A stretch of 64,000 bases of DNA from the NCBI GenBank assembly GCA_017502525.1, contig JAFVUV010000032.1, positions 124,001 to 188,000 of the forward strand. Reading direction: 5' to 3'. The position numbers and the translations under genes are program-made. How positions within the stretch are numbered: position 1 is the stretch's first letter; every line of letters begins with the position of its first letter. The notes beneath the pieces are model-generated. The model saw only the letters and a program-made list of their open reading frames with translations, did no database searches and was not told the DNA's origin. Below, in pieces: positions 45,183 to 52,850 of this stretch. The DNA is from Clostridia bacterium. GTDB taxonomy: Bacteria > Bacillota > Clostridia > Christensenellales > Borkfalkiaceae.

Positions 45183-45212
45183 CGGCAGACTAAAGAAAAT
45201 TTAGGTCTGCCG
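45183..45212. terminator. Bidirectional terminator
   Basis: CGGCAGACTAAA and TTTAGGTCTGCCG form a hairpin between the convergent flavin-reductase-like gene (plus) and the small gene at 45201-45413 (minus). The stop codon of the latter lies inside the stem. Confidence 0.78.
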
Positions 45213-45413
45213 AGTTTGTTTAATATCGTTTAGTATTTGTAAATATTCTTGCCAACGGTGTTCGCGTATGGGCATATAAGGGTGAAAAATATCGTCAAAG
45301 ACCAAAACTAAGGCAGGCTTAATACCATTATAGTTTTCAGTAAAATAATAAGAAATTAACTTGCCGTCTTTGATAAGTTTTTTTGCTTTAGCGTGATAAT
45401 TAAAGTATGCCAT
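45201..45413 (-). CDS. Small conserved-looking protein of unknown function
   Basis: A 70-residue protein starting MAYFNYHAKAKKLIKDGKL. Aromatic and charged residues (KPALVLVFDD, MPIREHRWQEY) make it look like a real globular gene rather than chance. It lies 78 bp downstream of rsmE on the same strand, after a terminator, so it may be transcribed by read-through or from a local promoter. No function is recognised. Confidence 0.65.
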   Translation of the reverse strand: MAYFNYHAKAKKLIKDGKLISYYFTENYNGIKPALVLVFDDIFHPYMPIREHRWQEYLQILNDIKQTRQT

Positions 45414-45434
45414 TTAATTAGTATGTGCAAAAAA

Positions 45435-45473
45435 TAACCTTATACGAAAATTTGGTTCGTATAAGGTGTTTTA
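45435..45473. terminator. Terminator of rsmE
   Basis: A 12-bp perfect stem, ACCTTATACGAA (45437-45448) with TTCGTATAAGGT (45456-45467), has T/A runs on both sides. It can work for minus-strand transcripts from rsmE. Confidence 0.8.
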
Positions 45474-45491
45474 TTAAGTAACTAGAATTAT

Positions 45492-46238
45492 TTAATCGCT
45501 CAAATAATTTTCTGCGTGAAGCATGAGCATACCAACGCTTAAAATTGCCGCCGTTTCGGTTCTTAGTATTCGTTTGCCAAGTGAAATTACGTTAGCACCT
45601 TTTGAGATAAGTGCATCAATTTCACTTTGCTCAAAACCGCCCTCAGCCCCGATTAAGACGCCTATTTTCATACCTTTTTTTATTTTGTTTAACGTATTTT
45701 TAGTATCTTCCATACCGTTCTTGCTCTCAAACGGTACGATTAAAAGGTCAAAGTTATCAACCGACTCAAGCATTTTCTTGAAAGTAATAGGTTCTTGTAC
45801 TGTGGGAATAAGCGTGCGTTTGCTTTGTTTTGCAGCACTTTCGGCTATAGCGTTATATCTTTCTGTTTTTGCGCGTGCTTTTTTAATATCTATTTTCACT
45901 ATTGAACGTGCTGTTTCTACGGGAATAATTTTGGAGACGCCAAGTTCAACGGTTTTTTGAATTATTAGTTCTAATTTATCGCTTTTGGGTAATCCTTGTA
46001 GTAAACATATATCAATGGGCAGACTTGTATCTAAATAATTTTCTTGCACAGTTGAAAGTACTACCGTTTGTTCGGTAAATTCTTTTATTTGGCAAAGATG
46101 ACTTTTGCCGTCAATACTGACGAGTAAAGTATCGCCTATTTTCATACGCAAAACGTTTTTGATATGATTATAGTCGTTTCCGCTAATTTGGTATCCGTTA
46201 TTTATGACTGCATTTTGTTTAATAAAAAAATTATACAT
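45492..46238 (-). CDS. rsmE: 16S rRNA (uracil-1498-N3)-methyltransferase
   Basis: RsmE methylates U1498 of 16S rRNA. The 248-residue SPOUT protein has a PUA-like N-terminal domain (HIKNVLRMKIGD), then LLQGLPKSDKLELIIQKTVELG, the SAM knot IGVLIGAEGGFEQSEID, and the C-terminal ISLGKRILRTETAA. All family signatures are present. Promoter elements TTGCCT-N17-TAAAAT lie at 46288-46260 on the minus strand and AAAGGAAAGG precedes the ATG. Confidence 0.96.
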   Translation of the reverse strand: MYNFFIKQNAVINNGYQISGNDYNHIKNVLRMKIGDTLLVSIDGKSHLCQIKEFTEQTVVLSTVQENYLDTSLPIDICLLQGLPKSDKLELIIQKTVELGVSKIIPVETARSIVKIDIKKARAKTERYNAIAESAAKQSKRTLIPTVQEPITFKKMLESVDNFDLLIVPFESKNGMEDTKNTLNKIKKGMKIGVLIGAEGGFEQSEIDALISKGANVISLGKRILRTETAAILSVGMLMLHAENYLSD

Positions 46239-46259
46239 ATAAAAATCCTTTCCTTTAAT

Positions 46260-46288
46260 ATTTTAGCACAACCGAAACTAAAAGGCAA
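46260..46288 (-). promoter_or_regulatory. rsmE promoter
   Basis: Minus strand TTGCCT (46288-46283) and TAAAAT (46265-46260), 17-bp spacer. Confidence 0.65.
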
Positions 46289-46400
46289 TTTATAAGAGTG
46301 AAAAATGGTGTGAAGCAACTTTAAAAGTTAATAAACCAACAAATTTTGCTAATTTTTAAGCGCAAAATTAGTAATTGGCAAATTAAAGTGCGTATATGAA

Positions 46401-46429
46401 TTGACAATATCGAAAAAAAAAGTTAAAAT
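46401..46429 (+). promoter_or_regulatory. Promoter of cyclophilin-like lipoprotein gene
   Basis: TTGACA (46401-46406) and TAAAAT (46424-46429), 17-bp spacer. An ATG at 46433 is only a few bases from the -10 box, so translation from 46463 is preferred. Confidence 0.78.
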
Positions 46430-46462
46430 ATTATGGATAACTTGTATATATTGGAGACGAGT

Positions 46463-47320
46463 ATGAAAAAGATTAAAAGACTTTTCGTCAACTTAATAGC
46501 CGTAGTGCTTACTTGCGCCGTTTGTTTGAGCGCATCTGCATGCAAAATGGATATTAGAAAAATTAAACTTGAAATTAGCGTTTATAATTACGAAGAAGGT
46601 GTAAATGAAGACGTTGCGTTAACTATCGACCTTTACCGTCATATAGCGCCGGCAACCGTTGATGCAATTTTAGGTTATGTTAAAGAAGGATATTACAATA
46701 ACGCACTTTTCTATAAGATGAGTGGTTACGCTAACCAAATTATGGTAGGCGACTTAAAAGTTGACGGTGATAACATTGTAAATAATGCAATTAAGCCACA
46801 ATTACCCAGTGAATTTTCAAAAGGTGGTAGAGTAAATTCTAACCTTTCTAATACGGAAGGCGCTATTGGTCTTTGGAGGTCTTGGTACGCTTGGAACAAT
46901 AACTCTTACGACCAAGCAAACGCATCAATGCAATCGGGTAGAGCAACTTGGTATATGCCCACTTCAACGATTAGCAGTTATAACGATTGGTTTTGCGTGT
47001 TCGCGCTTATCGATTTAACAAACACCGATAATAGCGAAGCTTTTGAATTAATCAAAAATGCTTTTTCTAATGAACAAGTTCAAACTTATACCGTTTATTA
47101 TACCGGGGAATACGATGCTCAATCTCCCGATAAAAACGACGGATACGGACTTGATTTCAACTGTGTAAAAGGAACTGAAGTAGAAGATGAAAACGTGTTT
47201 GAAGCAGTAAAGGACGATAGTTCAAAACAAGAACTTGTTTGCTTTAATAAGCATCAAATAACCGTTCCCGTAGTTTCAAGCGGTTTCTCTGCATATATTA
47301 AAACGGCAGTGGCATTATAA
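46463..47320 (+). CDS. Cyclophilin-like lipoprotein
   Basis: A 285-residue exported protein. The start MKKIKRLFVNLIAVVLTCAVCLSASAC is a lipoprotein signal peptide of normal form with a probable lipidated cysteine at the end of SASAC. The remainder resembles cyclophilin peptidyl-prolyl isomerases: APATVDAILGYVKEGYYNNALFYKM aligns with the family's strand-loop leading to 'FHRV'. Here the catalytic Arg is replaced by Lys and the Gln-Gly-Gly-Asp motif reads MVGD, so activity is doubtful. GGAG before ATG 46463 sets the start. A membrane-tethered folding factor or a binding domain derived from one is the best guess. Confidence 0.7.
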   Translation: MKKIKRLFVNLIAVVLTCAVCLSASACKMDIRKIKLEISVYNYEEGVNEDVALTIDLYRHIAPATVDAILGYVKEGYYNNALFYKMSGYANQIMVGDLKVDGDNIVNNAIKPQLPSEFSKGGRVNSNLSNTEGAIGLWRSWYAWNNNSYDQANASMQSGRATWYMPTSTISSYNDWFCVFALIDLTNTDNSEAFELIKNAFSNEQVQTYTVYYTGEYDAQSPDKNDGYGLDFNCVKGTEVEDENVFEAVKDDSSKQELVCFNKHQITVPVVSSGFSAYIKTAVAL

Positions 47321-47356
47321 TTAAATCAATTATAATCAAACAAATTAAAATTAAAA

Positions 47357-47379
47357 GTCGGCGATTCGCCGACTTTTTG
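47357..47379 (+). terminator. Terminator after the cyclophilin-like gene
   Basis: GTCGGC (47357-47362) pairs with GCCGAC (47368-47373), followed by TTTTTG. It lies 11 bp from the end of the convergent gene at 47391. Confidence 0.75.
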
Positions 47380-47390
47380 TATTTTAAAAT

Positions 47391-48329
47391 TTAATTTTCA
47401 ATTTGATTTATATTTAAGATTTTATTTTCGCTAATTTCAAAGGTGTAATATTTTACCGAATAAAGATTTTCTTTTTCTTTATAAAGTAAACATACTTGGT
47501 TTTCATTTCTAAAAGTCGGGGGTGGGATAACGCCGATATATGGTCCAAAAAAACCTTTAAGTTTATCCGCGTTATCTAAAATTGATTGACAAAGGTAATC
47601 TTTCCACTCAGCGTTCAGCATAAACGCCTCTAAAAAAGCGTAAGCAACTAATTTTGGGTGTAGATTTTTTATTGAAAAATTTTCCGCGCAAGACGTGGCT
47701 ATATTTTTAGCAATAAATAGATAATTGTCGTAGGTCCACTCGTTGACCACTTTGTGTTTTGCAATATCTTTAAACAACTCAACAGTTTTAAGATTTGTCT
47801 CAATAGAAAAATCACTCACTTGCCGAGCAAAAACTTTGATTATTTTTTGGTTTATACAATAAATATATAAGTAATTATTTTCAAGATAAATACTTATAAA
47901 GCATGTGCCGTCAAGTTCAAATCTAGCAATTTCGGCTGATTGACAGTTAAATGAAAAAGTTTCAGCATAAAAGTCCTTTTGGGTTTCGATAGAGAGTTTA
48001 AGTCCGTTTTCCTTAAAAAGCGTTATAATTGAATCGTGATATTTTTGCTGAGAAATTATTTTAAATTCGTTCTCGCAATAAGTTTTATAGAATTTTAACA
48101 GGTATCCACCTTTAAGGTCGGTAACGCTAACGCCATCGGGTGGGGAAGATAAAAACTCATCGTCCAAAATCAAATTTATAGTTTGCCCGCCTTTTTCAAG
48201 TGGGCAAATTTCAATGAAGGGGCAACCGTTATCTATTCGTAAAGTTTTTAATGCGCTGTTCAATAACCCGTAAAACGTACCGTTAATTTTTATGGCGGCT
48301 TTATATTCGCCCGTGAAATAAAAATACAT
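47391..48329 (-). CDS. Unrecognised 312-residue protein
   Basis: I do not recognise a domain. The protein is soluble, rich in aromatic residues and begins MYFYFTGEYKAAIKINGTFYG. It has repeated strand-like segments (ISIYLENNYLYIYC, YSVKYYTFEIS), which suggest a beta-rich N-terminal part and a helical segment around 200-250. The C-terminal SSS-like DYLCQSILDNADKLKGFFGPYIG stretch precedes IPPPTF. No Shine-Dalgarno site is evident before the ATG. It is transcribed divergently from the coiled-coil gene at 48407, with only 77 bp between, so the two may share regulation. Confidence 0.75.
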   Translation of the reverse strand: MYFYFTGEYKAAIKINGTFYGLLNSALKTLRIDNGCPFIEICPLEKGGQTINLILDDEFLSSPPDGVSVTDLKGGYLLKFYKTYCENEFKIISQQKYHDSIITLFKENGLKLSIETQKDFYAETFSFNCQSAEIARFELDGTCFISIYLENNYLYIYCINQKIIKVFARQVSDFSIETNLKTVELFKDIAKHKVVNEWTYDNYLFIAKNIATSCAENFSIKNLHPKLVAYAFLEAFMLNAEWKDYLCQSILDNADKLKGFFGPYIGVIPPPTFRNENQVCLLYKEKENLYSVKYYTFEISENKILNINQIEN

Positions 48330-48406
48330 ACCGATAAAATATATGTATAAATTTATTTTGTTATGTCAATAAATGAACTAGCAAATAAATTTTAAGGAGT
48401 AATTTT

Positions 48407-49102
48407 ATGGAAAAAATTTACGGGTACAAAGAAAAAGACGTTATAGGGCTTGCCGAATTTTTAATGAATAAGGGCAATTCGTCACTATCTTCTGTTTTTG
48501 AAAAATACGGTGTTAAATACGGCAAGGCAAAAGGGACTGTGAGAAATTTATACTACGCGCTAGCTAAACGCAGTAACATAGACCAAGAATTTTGCGCTAA
48601 ATATTTGGGCGGAAAACCCCTTTCGGTAAATAAAATCGTGGAGTTTGGCGTGGCGGAAGAACGCGATTTAATAAAAAAAGTATTAATGAGTAAAAGTCAA
48701 GGCAAGTCTTGTAGAAGCGTGATAATGGAGTTGGCTAAAGGTGACGGGAAGATAGCCTTGAGACTTCAAAACAAATATAGAAACGCAGTTAAAAATAAGC
48801 CGGAACTGATTAAAAGCGTCTTAAAAGAATTAAATAGCGAAGGTATTAGTTTTAGTCAAACACAAAAGACTGCTAAAGATTACGTTACCGAAGCACAGTT
48901 TGAAAAGGTAAAGTCCGAAATTAATAATTTAGTCGATAAAATCTCTTCTAAAACTAAAAAAGAAAATGAATATTTAAAAGAAAGAATACAGTATTTGGAA
49001 AGAGAAAATCTTAAACTTTACAACCTTTTGTACGCGAATAACGGGCAAAATCACGCGGTGAAGTTTTTTAGGTCTGGCGGTGGCGAAAACGCGCTAAACT
49101 GA
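48407..49102 (+). CDS. Putative DNA-binding protein with repeated helical modules and C-terminal coiled coil
   Basis: A 231-residue protein with no certain family. Residues 5-60 contain DVIGLAEFLMNK, FEKYGVKYGKAKGTVRNLYYALAKR, and a second similar unit lies near 96-130 (CRSVIMELAKGDGKIALRLQNKYRN). The pattern of short helices ending in 'G..RN.YY/KYRN' resembles Myb/SANT-like spore-regulator folds. The C-terminal part (about 160-212) is a heptad-like coiled coil (FEKVKSEINNLVDKISSK, LKERIQYLERENLKLYNLL). AAGGAG is the ribosome site. A transcription-factor role is only an inference from this layout. Confidence 0.65.
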   Translation: MEKIYGYKEKDVIGLAEFLMNKGNSSLSSVFEKYGVKYGKAKGTVRNLYYALAKRSNIDQEFCAKYLGGKPLSVNKIVEFGVAEERDLIKKVLMSKSQGKSCRSVIMELAKGDGKIALRLQNKYRNAVKNKPELIKSVLKELNSEGISFSQTQKTAKDYVTEAQFEKVKSEINNLVDKISSKTKKENEYLKERIQYLERENLKLYNLLYANNGQNHAVKFFRSGGGENALN

Positions 49103-49129
49103 TTAGTAATAAAAACAACAAATTTTTTC

Positions 49130-49158
49130 TTGCAATAAAAATCATAATATAGTATAAT
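49130..49158 (+). promoter_or_regulatory. Promoter of alpha-oxoamine synthase gene
   Basis: TTGCAA (49130-49135) and TATAAT (49153-49158), 17-bp spacer; the leader carries AAGGAAAAG before the ATG. Confidence 0.75.
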
Positions 49159-49196
49159 AAATCCAAAGTTAAATAAAATATGAAGGAAAAGTATTA

Positions 49197-50390
49197 ATGG
49201 ATTTATTTAAAAAATGTGAAAGTTTAGAAAAAGTTAAAACCGCTAAACAGCTTGGCGTTTATCCTTATTTTCATACCTTAAATTCAAAACAAGGCCCGCA
49301 AGTTATAATGGAAGGAAAGGATATGATTATGATTGGTTCTAACAACTATCTAGGCTTAACTTCTCACCCTGAAGTTATCGAGGCTGGTATTAAGGCGTTA
49401 GAAAAATATGGTAGCGGTTGCTCGGGCAGTAGATTTTTAAACGGTACTTTAGACGCGCACCTTGCTTTAGAAAAAGAACTTGCAGAATTCTTAAAAAAGG
49501 AAGACGTGGTTACTTTTTCCACGGGTTTCCAAAGCAATTTAGGTATTATAAGCGCAATCGCTGGAAGAACCGATTATATCCTTTGCGATAAAGAAAACCA
49601 CGCAAGCATTTACGACGGTTGTAGGCTTTCTTTTGCGAAAATGCTTAGGTATAATCACTCGGATATGGAAGACTTAGAACGTCAACTCAAAACTATCGAC
49701 ACGACGAATTCAGGTATTTTAATCGTAACCGACGGCGTGTTTAGTATGGGTGGTGATATTTGCAAACTACCTGAAATCGTTAAACTTGCTAAAAAGTACG
49801 GCGCAAGAGTTATGGTTGACGATGCGCACGGTTTAGGCGTTTTAGGTGAGCACGGTAGGGGTACTGCAGAGCATTTCGGCTTAGAAGACGAAGTTGATAT
49901 TTATATGGGCACGTTCTCAAAATCACTTGCAAGCCTTGGCGGATATATGGCTGCGAAAAAAGAAGTTTGCGAATACGTTCGCCACGTTTCACGCCCCTTT
50001 ATTTTCTGCGCTAGCATAACACCGTCAAACGTTGCGTGTGCAAGAAAAGCACTTGAAATTATCAAGAGAGAGCCTGAAAGAATTAAAAATCTTCACGATA
50101 TAAGCAATTATATGCGCGCTGGCTTAAGGGCGGCAAATATAGACATTATAGCTATTGACGAAACGCCCATTATTCCGATATATACTTACGAAGATAATAA
50201 AACCTTTATGGCTTGTAAATTACTTTTCGACCGTGGCGTATACGTTAACCCCGTAGTATCTCCCGCAACTCCCGTTGGTCAAGCGCTAATCCGTACGAGT
50301 TATACGGCAACCCACACTAAAGAACAAATGGATAAAGCGATAGGTCATATTTCAGAAGTATTAAAACAAGTTAAAGAAATGGATATTTAA
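49197..50390 (+). CDS. Alpha-oxoamine synthase (BioF/KBL/serine palmitoyltransferase-like)
   Basis: The 397-residue PLP enzyme condenses an acyl-CoA with an amino acid. Evidence is SNNYLGLTSHPEVIEAG, SGCSGSRFLNGTLDAHLALE (about 78-97), CDKENHASIYDG, VDDAHGLGVLGEHGRGTAEHF and the PLP-lysine region GTFSKSLASLGGY. The TFSKSLASLGG form is more like serine palmitoyltransferase and its relatives than KBL (which reads TLGKA). The gene is alone, with no bio genes near, which argues against plain BioF. Candidate products include a 3-keto-sphinganine or an aminoketone. Substrate remains open. Confidence 0.8.
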   Translation: MDLFKKCESLEKVKTAKQLGVYPYFHTLNSKQGPQVIMEGKDMIMIGSNNYLGLTSHPEVIEAGIKALEKYGSGCSGSRFLNGTLDAHLALEKELAEFLKKEDVVTFSTGFQSNLGIISAIAGRTDYILCDKENHASIYDGCRLSFAKMLRYNHSDMEDLERQLKTIDTTNSGILIVTDGVFSMGGDICKLPEIVKLAKKYGARVMVDDAHGLGVLGEHGRGTAEHFGLEDEVDIYMGTFSKSLASLGGYMAAKKEVCEYVRHVSRPFIFCASITPSNVACARKALEIIKREPERIKNLHDISNYMRAGLRAANIDIIAIDETPIIPIYTYEDNKTFMACKLLFDRGVYVNPVVSPATPVGQALIRTSYTATHTKEQMDKAIGHISEVLKQVKEMDI

Positions 50391-50411
50391 CCAAAAAGTT
50401 TATAAATTAAT

Positions 50412-50449
50412 AACCGCTTGCAACAATTATTGCAAGCGGTTAAATTTTT
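50412..50449 (+). terminator. Terminator of alpha-oxoamine synthase gene
   Basis: A 12-bp stem, AACCGCTTGCAA (50412-50423) with TTGCAAGCGGTT (50430-50441), followed by AAATTTTT. Confidence 0.85.
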
Positions 50450-50490
50450 GCAAAATTGGTGCTTTTTTGTTTTTTTCGCGTATTAAACGT

Positions 50491-50519
50491 TTGACAAAAT
50501 TTGTGTCTATAAGTATAAT
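50491..50519 (+). promoter_or_regulatory. Promoter of the iscR-like/iscS/iscU operon
   Basis: Consensus TTGACA (50491-50496) and TATAAT (50514-50519), 17-bp spacer. The palindrome at 50524-50546 begins five bases after the -10 box, over the transcription start. Confidence 0.88.
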
Positions 50520-50523
50520 ACTA

Positions 50524-50546
50524 ATTGCAACTAAATTGGTTGCAAT
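50524..50546. promoter_or_regulatory. Palindromic operator over the start of the isc-like operon
   Basis: ATTGCAAC (50524-50531) and GTTGCAAT (50539-50546) are perfect inverted repeats seven bases apart. They sit directly after the -10 box, so a bound Rrf2 dimer would block initiation. The likely ligand protein is the Rrf2-family product of the first gene, giving feedback control by Fe-S status. Confidence 0.82.
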
Positions 50547-50559
50547 TAAAGGAGAGTAA

Positions 50560-50961
50560 ATGAAATTATCTTCAAAAACGCATTACGGGCTTATTGCCTG
50601 CCATGTTTTAGGCAAGAATTATCCCGATAATCCCGTTTCAGCAAGCACGTTAGAAGCGCATATTTCGGTTTCGGGTAAATATATTGAAAAAATTATGCGT
50701 ATGCTTTCGGCTAGGGGGATAGTTTGTGCTAACCGTGGGGCTAGTGGCGGTTACTTTTTATCGCGTGACCCCAAGGATATTACTATTGGAGAGATTGTTC
50801 GCGCATTAGAAGACGATATGGAAATTATCGAGTGTGTTAAAGACGGCGGTAAGTGCAAGTGTTGTCCGACAAGTGGAGTATGGAAAAGACTTTATTCGGG
50901 CATAAACAACTTACTTGACCAAATGACGCTAAAACAAATGATAGACGGCGAACTTAGGTAG
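50560..50961 (+). CDS. Rrf2-family transcriptional regulator (IscR-like)
   Basis: The 133-residue winged-helix protein has the Rrf2 features: KLSSKTHYGLIACHVLG at the N-terminus, recognition region VSGKYIEKIMRMLSARGIV, GASGGYFLSRDPKDITIGEIVRALED and a cysteine cluster CVKDGGKCKCCP (about 97-108) that fits an Fe-S ligand set with spacing unlike classic IscR. The iscS-like gene begins 23 bp downstream, so it most probably regulates Fe-S assembly. A perfect dyad spans its own transcription start. Confidence 0.93.
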   Translation: MKLSSKTHYGLIACHVLGKNYPDNPVSASTLEAHISVSGKYIEKIMRMLSARGIVCANRGASGGYFLSRDPKDITIGEIVRALEDDMEIIECVKDGGKCKCCPTSGVWKRLYSGINNLLDQMTLKQMIDGELR

Positions 50962-50984
50962 ACGGACAAGACTACGGAGGAATT

Positions 50985-52172
50985 ATGGATAAAAAACCTA
51001 TATATTTTGACCACGCGGCAACAACGCCCTTGTGCAAAGAAGCATTAGACAAAATGTTGCCATATATGACAGAAGTTTTCGGCAACCCCAACAGTCAACA
51101 CTATTACGGCAGAGAGTCGGTAAAGGCGGTTGACGAGGCAAGGGACGGAATAGCGAAAATTATAAACTGCAAACCTAACGAATTGTATTTTACTTCGGGC
51201 GGTACGGAAGGCGATAACTGGGCTATGCGTGGAATTGCACACGCGCACAAAAACAAAGGAAAACACCTTATTATAAGTCCTATTGAGCACGCTGCAATGA
51301 TTGTTACTGCAAAGTCGCTTGTTAAAGAAGGGTTTGAAGTGGACTTTATGAAGGTTGATGAAGAAGGGTTCGTTGACCTTAAACACTTAAAGAGCATTAT
51401 TCGCGACGATACTATCTTCGTTGGCTGTATGATGGCTAATAACGAAGTGGGCACTATTGAACCGATTAAACAAATTGCAGAAATTGCGCACGCTCACGGT
51501 GCGGTAATGTTTACCGACGCGGTGCAGGCGGCGGGTGTGCTTAAGATAGACGTTAAAGAACTTGGCGTTGATATGATGAGTATGAGCGCGCATAAAATTT
51601 ACGGACCTAAAGGCGTGGGTGCGTTATATATAAGAAACGGGCTTAAAGTTGAAAGTATTTTAACGGGTGGCCATCAAGAGCGTATGAAACGTGGTGGAAC
51701 GACCAACGTTGCAGGCATTGTCGGATTTTACGAAGCGTTTAAGATTGCAAACCGCGATATCGATAAAAACTTTGAATACGTTTCGTCGTTAAGAGATAGA
51801 TTTATCGACCGTATTCTATCAGAAGTTCCGTTCGTAAAACTTAACGGACCTAGAGAAAATAGATTGCCTGCAAACGCGGACTTCTCGTTTAAGTTTATCG
51901 AAGGCGAATCAATATTGTTTAGCCTTGATTTAGCGGGGATTGCCGTTTCATCAGGTTCGGCTTGTTCGTCAGGTTCGTTAGAACCGTCGCACGTCTTGTT
52001 GGCGTTAGGACTACCAGACGAATTAGCACACGGTTCAATAAGATTTTCATTCGGCAAACACAACACGGTTGAAGAAGTGGATTATGCAGTAGACACGATA
52101 AAATCGGCGGTACAAAGATTGCGTGAAATGTCGCCGTTATTCAAAGCAGAAGGAGAAATTAAGTATGTATAA
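50985..52172 (+). CDS. iscS: Cysteine desulfurase (IscS/NifS type)
   Basis: A PLP enzyme that takes sulfur from cysteine for Fe-S clusters. The 395-residue sequence has YFDHAATTPLCKEAL (about 6-20), GGTEGDNWAMRG, SPIEHAAM, PLP lysine in MSMSAHKIYGPKGVG (about 200-214), and the mobile-loop cysteine in SSGSACSSGSLEPSHVL (about 324-340). Its position before an IscU-type scaffold and behind an Rrf2 regulator supports the isc role. It overlaps iscU by eight bases. Confidence 0.95.
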   Translation: MDKKPIYFDHAATTPLCKEALDKMLPYMTEVFGNPNSQHYYGRESVKAVDEARDGIAKIINCKPNELYFTSGGTEGDNWAMRGIAHAHKNKGKHLIISPIEHAAMIVTAKSLVKEGFEVDFMKVDEEGFVDLKHLKSIIRDDTIFVGCMMANNEVGTIEPIKQIAEIAHAHGAVMFTDAVQAAGVLKIDVKELGVDMMSMSAHKIYGPKGVGALYIRNGLKVESILTGGHQERMKRGGTTNVAGIVGFYEAFKIANRDIDKNFEYVSSLRDRFIDRILSEVPFVKLNGPRENRLPANADFSFKFIEGESILFSLDLAGIAVSSGSACSSGSLEPSHVLLALGLPDELAHGSIRFSFGKHNTVEEVDYAVDTIKSAVQRLREMSPLFKAEGEIKYV

Positions 52173-52542
52173 CGAAAAAGTAATGGAAGTTTTCAAAAAC
52201 CCTAAAAACGTTGGTGAAATAGAAAATCCCGATGGAATAGGAACAGTTGGTAACGCATCTTGCGGTGATATTATGCAAATATCGTTAAGAATAGTTGATA
52301 ACGTAATCGTTGACGCAAAGTTTAAGACTTTCGGCTGTGCAGCAGCTATTGCAACAAGTTCAACCGCTACCGAAATGATTAAAGGTATGACCGTTGAAGA
52401 AGCGCTAAAAGTAACCAACAAAAAGGTTGTTGAAACTTTGGGCGGATTGCCTTCACAAAAATTGCACTGCTCGGTTTTGGCTGAAGAAGGCATAAAGAAA
52501 GCAATCGAAGATTATTTAAGCAAACAAAAGAAAGAAGCGTAA
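52165..52542 (+). CDS. iscU: Fe-S cluster scaffold IscU/NifU N-terminal type
   Basis: The 125-residue scaffold accepts sulfur from IscS. The three ligand cysteines are in NASCGDIM (about residue 34), TFGCAAAIATSS (about 60) and KLHCSVLAEEG (about 103). ATG 52165 with AAGGAG upstream is preferred; an in-frame upstream ATG would lie far inside iscS. The start overlaps the end of iscS by eight bases. Confidence 0.95.
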   Translation: MYNEKVMEVFKNPKNVGEIENPDGIGTVGNASCGDIMQISLRIVDNVIVDAKFKTFGCAAAIATSSTATEMIKGMTVEEALKVTNKKVVETLGGLPSQKLHCSVLAEEGIKKAIEDYLSKQKKEA

Positions 52543-52602
52543 ACATTTTACATAATTCCCTAAAAAAAACGCATAATAATTATGCGGATAAAAGGGGGAT
52601 TT

Positions 52603-52764
52603 ATGGACGATAAGTTTTTATGCGGTATGCTTCTTGGCGTAATCGGTGGTGCGGTATTAGCCACTAACTCTGCAAAAGCAAGACAAATGGTAAGAGAAGG
52701 TCAAATGACCGTCAAAGAAAAGGTTGAAGAGTTAGGCAAAGAACAGAATAAAAAGAATAGTTAA
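52603..52764 (+). CDS. Small YtxH-like membrane-associated protein
   Basis: A 53-residue protein: MDDKFLCGMLLGVIGGAVLATN is a hydrophobic, glycine-rich helix, followed by a charged tail (KARQMVREGQMTVKEKVEEL) of YtxH type. AAGGGGG before ATG 52603 is strong and argues against the in-frame codon at 52582. It follows iscU by 60 bp, and a terminator comes right after. Function unknown. Confidence 0.75.
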   Translation: MDDKFLCGMLLGVIGGAVLATNSAKARQMVREGQMTVKEKVEELGKEQNKKNS

Positions 52765-52775
52765 ATTCAAAAATT

Positions 52776-52804
52776 AAGGTGGAGTTATATACTCCGCCTT
52801 TTTA
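52776..52804 (+). terminator. Terminator after the YtxH-like gene
   Basis: AAGGTGGAGT (52776-52785) pairs with ACTCCGCCTT (52791-52800; one G-T pair), with TTTT following. It ends the isc-like operon. Confidence 0.82.
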
Positions 52805-52814
52805 CTTAAAATCG

Positions 52815-52844
52815 TTGCATTTTTTTAGCAATATGTGGTAAAAT
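52815..52844 (+). promoter_or_regulatory. Promoter of yqgF, possibly leaderless
   Basis: TTGCAT (52815-52820) and TAAAAT (52839-52844), 18-bp spacer. The GTG start codon at 52851 is where transcription itself would be expected to begin. Confidence 0.6.
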
Positions 52845-52850
52845 AAAAAT

